This document shows, in pieces, positions 60,738 through 64,000 of a stretch of 64,000 nucleotides of DNA. Within the stretch, counting starts at the first letter, position 1, and each line of letters starts with the position of its first letter. The position numbers and the translations under genes are program-made. The notes under the pieces were generated by a model. That model saw only the letters and a list, made by a program, of their open reading frames with translations, was not told the origin of the DNA and did no database searches. Source of the stretch: a virus; the IMG/VR virus record IMGVR_UViG_3300007734_000761, positions 62,001-126,000 of that record, one strand, 5' to 3'.

Positions 60738-62474
60738 TTAAACTACTTGCAAGTCAGCAACTTCGATCTTACCGTAGTAATCAGGACGGAGCATTTTCTT
60801 AGCGTAGCGAGTCATTACACCTTTACGTGGTGTGAATGTTGTAGGATCATAGATCAATGGAGTCATGATCAATGGAACATAAGGAGCATAAACGGCACCA
60901 GTTTCCAAGAACTGAGTTCCTTTGTAACCCAACAAGATAGTATTCCACTTCATGTAAGGGTTTTTGTACACCTTGTAACGACCATTGATTGAACCGATTT
61001 TCTGAACACCAAATGCATATTTCATTGTTTCTGCATCTGCGTTATCAGCAGCGAATCCAGGGATTGATTCCAAAATAGTAGCAACTGAAGGAGAAATTAC
61101 CATAAAGTTAGCACCACCACGTAATGTTTTCTGGTGGATCAAGTTAGAAACTTTTTGTAATTTAATTCCTAAAGTTTGGAACCAAGACATTTGGTTGTAG
61201 TAAACACCAGCTGTATTGCTTGTGAAAGCAGTACCGTTTGAGTTGATTTGATTACCAACTTGAGCACTCCAGTATTGAGTGTTAGAAGCAGCAGCACCTG
61301 TGATCAACATACCTAAAATTTCAAGGTCAATTTCCATTGAAATTTGCTCAGATAACATTGAAGTCAATTCAGCTTCAGCGTCTAAGTTTTGGTATGCATT
61401 CAAGTCTTGAGCGAATTCAGGAGTCCACTGAGCTTTCAATTTACGAGTTTCAGCAGTAATACTATCAGAAACTAACTTAATGTTTAATTCAGGGAATTCG
61501 ATGTCGCTATATGACTGTACGTTAGGAGATGCTAATGGGTTTCCACCGGCTTCGTAATCACCAACGTTGAATGGGTTCATAGAACCTTGTTTCAAGAAAG
61601 TTACTGTTGTAGCAACGTTAACTGTACTTCCGCTTAACAAACGATTTGCAAGAGCTGCGCTAGAAGCAGATACGTAGAAAGTAGTAGCAGTATTAGTAAT
61701 TGTAGTGTAATCAGCCAAAATACTATTAGCATTAATAGAAGCTGTAGGAGCAACTAAGTAGAAAGCTTGAACACCAAATACGTCTACAGAAGCTGTAGTA
61801 TAACCGCTAGCAATACCTTGAGCAATAGCTTGAGCGTTAATTTGAACGTTAGGAATAACTACTTGATAAATTTGACCAGCATTACAAGAGTTAATGTAAT
61901 TAGAATCGAAATTGATTAAGTAGAAGTTTGAACCAGTTGTAATTTGAGTTACAGCAGAAGCAGATACACCAGAAGCTGAGAATTCGTTACGAGAGTATCC
62001 AAATCTACCAGCACCATAGTAACCACCTTCAGCTAAGTTGTCGAAGTTACTGTTACCAAATCCTGGAGCTGGAGTACCATAAAGTGAATCACCAGAAGTA
62101 AATGGAGTTTTAGTAGTACCATACTGGAAGTCCAAGTAGAAAATAAGACCAGTTGGCATTTGCATTGGCTGAACAGAAACGAATTCTTTAGCCACTACTT
62201 GTCCAAAAATCTTACGTACCATTGGAAGAGCAACACCAGCCCATTGGTAACCTTGACCAGTTGTAAAACCAGAAGTAGCACCAGCAGTAGTGTTTGTTTC
62301 AACGATAAGTTCCTTGGCTTGGTTTTCGAGCAACATCGACATGTTTGTTTTGTCGTATCCGCTCAAACCTTCCAATAAACCAGATTTAGCCCATTTGTTT
62401 GCTAAACGAGTCGCGTCGCCTTGCAAAGACTGCCATGGGTTAGCAGATTCGAGAAGTTGATTAATTGTTGACAT
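60738..62474 (-). CDS. Major capsid protein (T4 gp23-like)
   Basis: 578 residues. The N-terminal helix NQLLESANPWQSLQGDATRL precedes the conserved LENQAKELIVETNTTAGATS and YQWAGVALPMVRKIFGQVVA then KEFVSVQPMQMPTGLIFYLD of gp23. The later segments ELNIKLVSDSITAETRKLKA, WTPEFAQDLNAYQNLDAEAE and the C-terminal GVMTRYAKKMLRPDYYGKIE are also typical. A 130-residue Ser/Thr/Ala-rich insertion in the middle is probably a surface loop. The strong terminator after the gene fits very high expression. Confidence 0.95.
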   Translation of the reverse strand: MSTINQLLESANPWQSLQGDATRLANKWAKSGLLEGLSGYDKTNMSMLLENQAKELIVETNTTAGATSGFTTGQGYQWAGVALPMVRKIFGQVVAKEFVSVQPMQMPTGLIFYLDFQYGTTKTPFTSGDSLYGTPAPGFGNSNFDNLAEGGYYGAGRFGYSRNEFSASGVSASAVTQITTGSNFYLINFDSNYINSCNAGQIYQVVIPNVQINAQAIAQGIASGYTTASVDVFGVQAFYLVAPTASINANSILADYTTITNTATTFYVSASSAALANRLLSGSTVNVATTVTFLKQGSMNPFNVGDYEAGGNPLASPNVQSYSDIEFPELNIKLVSDSITAETRKLKAQWTPEFAQDLNAYQNLDAEAELTSMLSEQISMEIDLEILGMLITGAAASNTQYWSAQVGNQINSNGTAFTSNTAGVYYNQMSWFQTLGIKLQKVSNLIHQKTLRGGANFMVISPSVATILESIPGFAADNADAETMKYAFGVQKIGSINGRYKVYKNPYMKWNTILLGYKGTQFLETGAVYAPYVPLIMTPLIYDPTTFTPRKGVMTRYAKKMLRPDYYGKIEVADLQVV

Positions 62475-62493
62475 TTTATTTTAATGTGTTTTT

Positions 62494-63894
62494 TTATTTT
62501 GTAATAATACCAGCTAATTGTTGCATTCTTGTAATTTGATCATCTGTACTGATAATAGGTGACTTAGCTGTTGTACCACCTACGATACTAGAAGCAAATG
62601 ATTTGTGTTCTTTCAAAGTAGTTTTAGAACTTACTTTAGAAGTTTTTACTGTGTTTTTCAATACTTCGTAAATGTTTTTAGCTTCAGTTAAAGTTTGTGC
62701 TTTATCAAAGCTATTAACAACATTTACTTTTTGGTTTTCAGTTAAGTTGCTTGCTTTAAACAATTTATTTACATAAATCAATTTAGCATTTAACAAATTA
62801 ACTTCATTTAATTGGCTACGAAGACTCTTAATTACATTGATTGCTTCTTCTAATTCTTTTTCTTTTTCTTTCTTTTTAGCTTCATCTACTTCTTTAACTT
62901 TTTCGTTGAGCTTCATAGAAAGTTTATTTTTGTAAGCACCATTTAAACCAGATTTCTTGTCACCAGCTGCACCATATGGTGCACCGATTTTGTTTTTAGA
63001 TTTACCTAAACCAAAAGGAGCATTAGCTTTCTTATCGTAAGCTTCGTCTAATTCTTTTTCTTTCTTACCACCTTTGTACTTAGCACGCTCATCAAGCTCT
63101 TCTTTTTCTTTTTTCTTTCTTTCGTAAAGAGCAAATAATTCGTCTAATTCTTCTTCTTTTGACTTTTTCTTTTTAGGTTTTTCTTCAGTCTCTTCTTCGG
63201 TTTCGTCTTCGATGTCTAAGTCGAATTCATCGTCACCTCCAGCGTCCATGTCCGTCATGTCCATGTCTGTCTCTTCGTCTCCAGCAGCACCAGCTTCACC
63301 ACCCATGACAGCTCTAATAGCGTCTTGGATCATGTCGCGAAGTTCGTCTACTGTTACTTCGTCGATGCTCTCACCTCCACTAGCTTTTTCAAACATAGTG
63401 TTTTCTTCGAGTTCTTCTTTACCTTCTTCCATTTCATCATCGCCTTCATAAATTTCATTGGCTTCTTCTTCAAGCTCACGTAAGATTTCTTCAAGATCGT
63501 AATCTTCTTCTAAATCTTCTTCGCTCATTTCAGAATTCATTTCCATCATGTCGTCGTCTTCTTCAGAAAGAGAATTGAAAAGTTCTTCAAGATCGAGTTC
63601 TTCCATGTTGTCATAGTCTTCTTCAAGTTCGTCTTTTCCTTCTTCCATTTCTTCAGTTTCATCTAATGAATCAATGAGATTGTCTTTGTCTACGATGTAC
63701 GTAGCTTTTTCTTTAAGCTCTTCCTCTTTCTTTTCTTCTAATTCGTCAGCTTCCATTACACGTCTTTCAAACATGCTCTGAATGCGAGGCATAAAAGATT
63801 CTTCAAGGGCGGCTTTTGCGTTAGCGACGGCAACTTCACGTAAAGTTTTGGCGTCAGCAATTGCGTCTTTAAATAATTGTTGGTTGTTTGACAT
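62494..63894 (-). CDS. Prohead core/scaffold protein (T4 gp22-like)
   Basis: 466 residues. DAIADAKTLREVAVANAKAA near the N terminus and LLNAKLIYVNKLFKASNLTE with NSFDKAQTLTEAKNIYEVL near the C terminus match T4-like gp22. Between them lies a very acidic, Glu/Asp/Met-rich coiled region (residues about 50-235) followed by a Lys/Glu-rich helix. The end, RMQQLAGIITK, recurs in the 577-residue protein. It lies 19 bases upstream of the capsid gene, the usual scaffold-capsid order. Confidence 0.88.
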   Translation of the reverse strand: MSNNQQLFKDAIADAKTLREVAVANAKAALEESFMPRIQSMFERRVMEADELEEKKEEELKEKATYIVDKDNLIDSLDETEEMEEGKDELEEDYDNMEELDLEELFNSLSEEDDDMMEMNSEMSEEDLEEDYDLEEILRELEEEANEIYEGDDEMEEGKEELEENTMFEKASGGESIDEVTVDELRDMIQDAIRAVMGGEAGAAGDEETDMDMTDMDAGGDDEFDLDIEDETEEETEEKPKKKKSKEEELDELFALYERKKKEKEELDERAKYKGGKKEKELDEAYDKKANAPFGLGKSKNKIGAPYGAAGDKKSGLNGAYKNKLSMKLNEKVKEVDEAKKKEKEKELEEAINVIKSLRSQLNEVNLLNAKLIYVNKLFKASNLTENQKVNVVNSFDKAQTLTEAKNIYEVLKNTVKTSKVSSKTTLKEHKSFASSIVGGTTAKSPIISTDDQITRMQQLAGIITK

Positions 63895-64000
63895 TTGTTT
63901 TTTTTGTTTCGCACTGTCTATTAGAGAGACAATATAAGATTTTTAATTTGTGCGACAGAATATTAAAGATTCTGTATGGATACCCATAAATATATAGGGC
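63895..64000 (-). other. Upstream region of the scaffold gene
   Basis: 106 bases without a gene, ending at the window edge. It holds an ATATTTAT motif (63986-63993) and a short inverted repeat agaat/attct (around 63957-63974). Any promoter for the capsid operon may lie here. Confidence 0.4.
63986..63993 (-). promoter_or_regulatory. ATATTTAT motif upstream of the capsid operon
   Basis: 91 nt before the scaffold ATG, farther than at the other sites. Confidence 0.3.

Noticed and set aside
1-64000. tRNA genes, integrase or lysogeny genes
   Set aside because: No cloverleaf or recombinase motif was found by eye; a covariance search was not possible.

Overview
The window is a 64 kb piece of a strictly lytic-looking, T4-like contractile-tailed phage (Caudoviricetes, myovirus morphology). 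Every gene I can support lies on the minus strand, so transcription runs from base 64000 towards base 1. The T4-type core is clear: prohead core gp22, major capsid gp23, neck gp13/gp14, sheath gp18, tube gp19, gp26-type and gp53-type baseplate proteins, tape measure, UvsX, gp41-type helicase, gp32-type SSB, RNase H-type exonuclease and a family B DNA polymerase. The DNA is A/T rich and start codons are preceded by A-rich stretches, generally without a Shine-Dalgarno sequence. This is typical of Bacteroidota and their phages, so I infer a Bacteroidota host; the sequence does not prove it. I saw no tRNA, integrase, CRISPR array or insertion sequence.

Layout in transcription order. 63.9-56.5 kb: capsid scaffold, major capsid protein, PhoH ATPase and neck/tail completion proteins. 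56.5-42.8 kb: three fibre/adhesin genes, namely a 3464-residue protein made mostly of about 1046 Gly-(Ser/Thr)-Ser triplets, a collagen-like Gly-X-Y fibre with an intramolecular S74 chaperone, and a LamG-type adhesin. 42.8-35.4 kb: a sugar/peptide modification island with a 2-oxoglutarate oxygenase, a GH130-like propeller, two FkbM-type methyltransferases, another methyltransferase, a GT-A-like protein, and a fusion of a GT4 glycosyltransferase with a TibC-type (BAHT) protein O-heptosyltransferase. 35.3-20.5 kb: sheath, tube, tape measure, baseplate and a putative internal head protein. 20.4-12.4 kb: replication and recombination, including a short PolA-type polymerase, then a B12-dependent ribonucleotide reductase. 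12.4-4.2 kb: a homing endonuclease, a DpdA-like transglycosylase, QueC, QueD, QueE, FolE, ThyX, a phosphoribosyltransferase, a thioesterase and a dCTP deaminase/dUTPase. 4.2-1.2 kb: a membrane protein and two small fibre proteins. 1.2 kb to the edge: the N-terminal part of DNA polymerase B.

Two systems stand out. First, I propose a phage-encoded fibre-maturation system: glycosyltransferases, methyltransferases and a prolyl-hydroxylase-like enzyme sit directly beside giant Ser/Thr-rich and collagen-like fibres. The glycosyltransferase fusion belongs to a family known to O-glycosylate Ser-rich repeat adhesins. Second, the phage carries a complete preQ0 route (FolE, QueD, QueE, QueC) plus a DpdA-like protein. 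This predicts 7-deazaguanine in the phage DNA, but three of the pathway enzymes have unusual metal or cluster sites.

The junctions before late genes share an ATATTTAT motif, and strong hairpin terminators follow the tube, capsid and several other genes. All assignments are by eye from protein motifs and gene order; no database search was possible.
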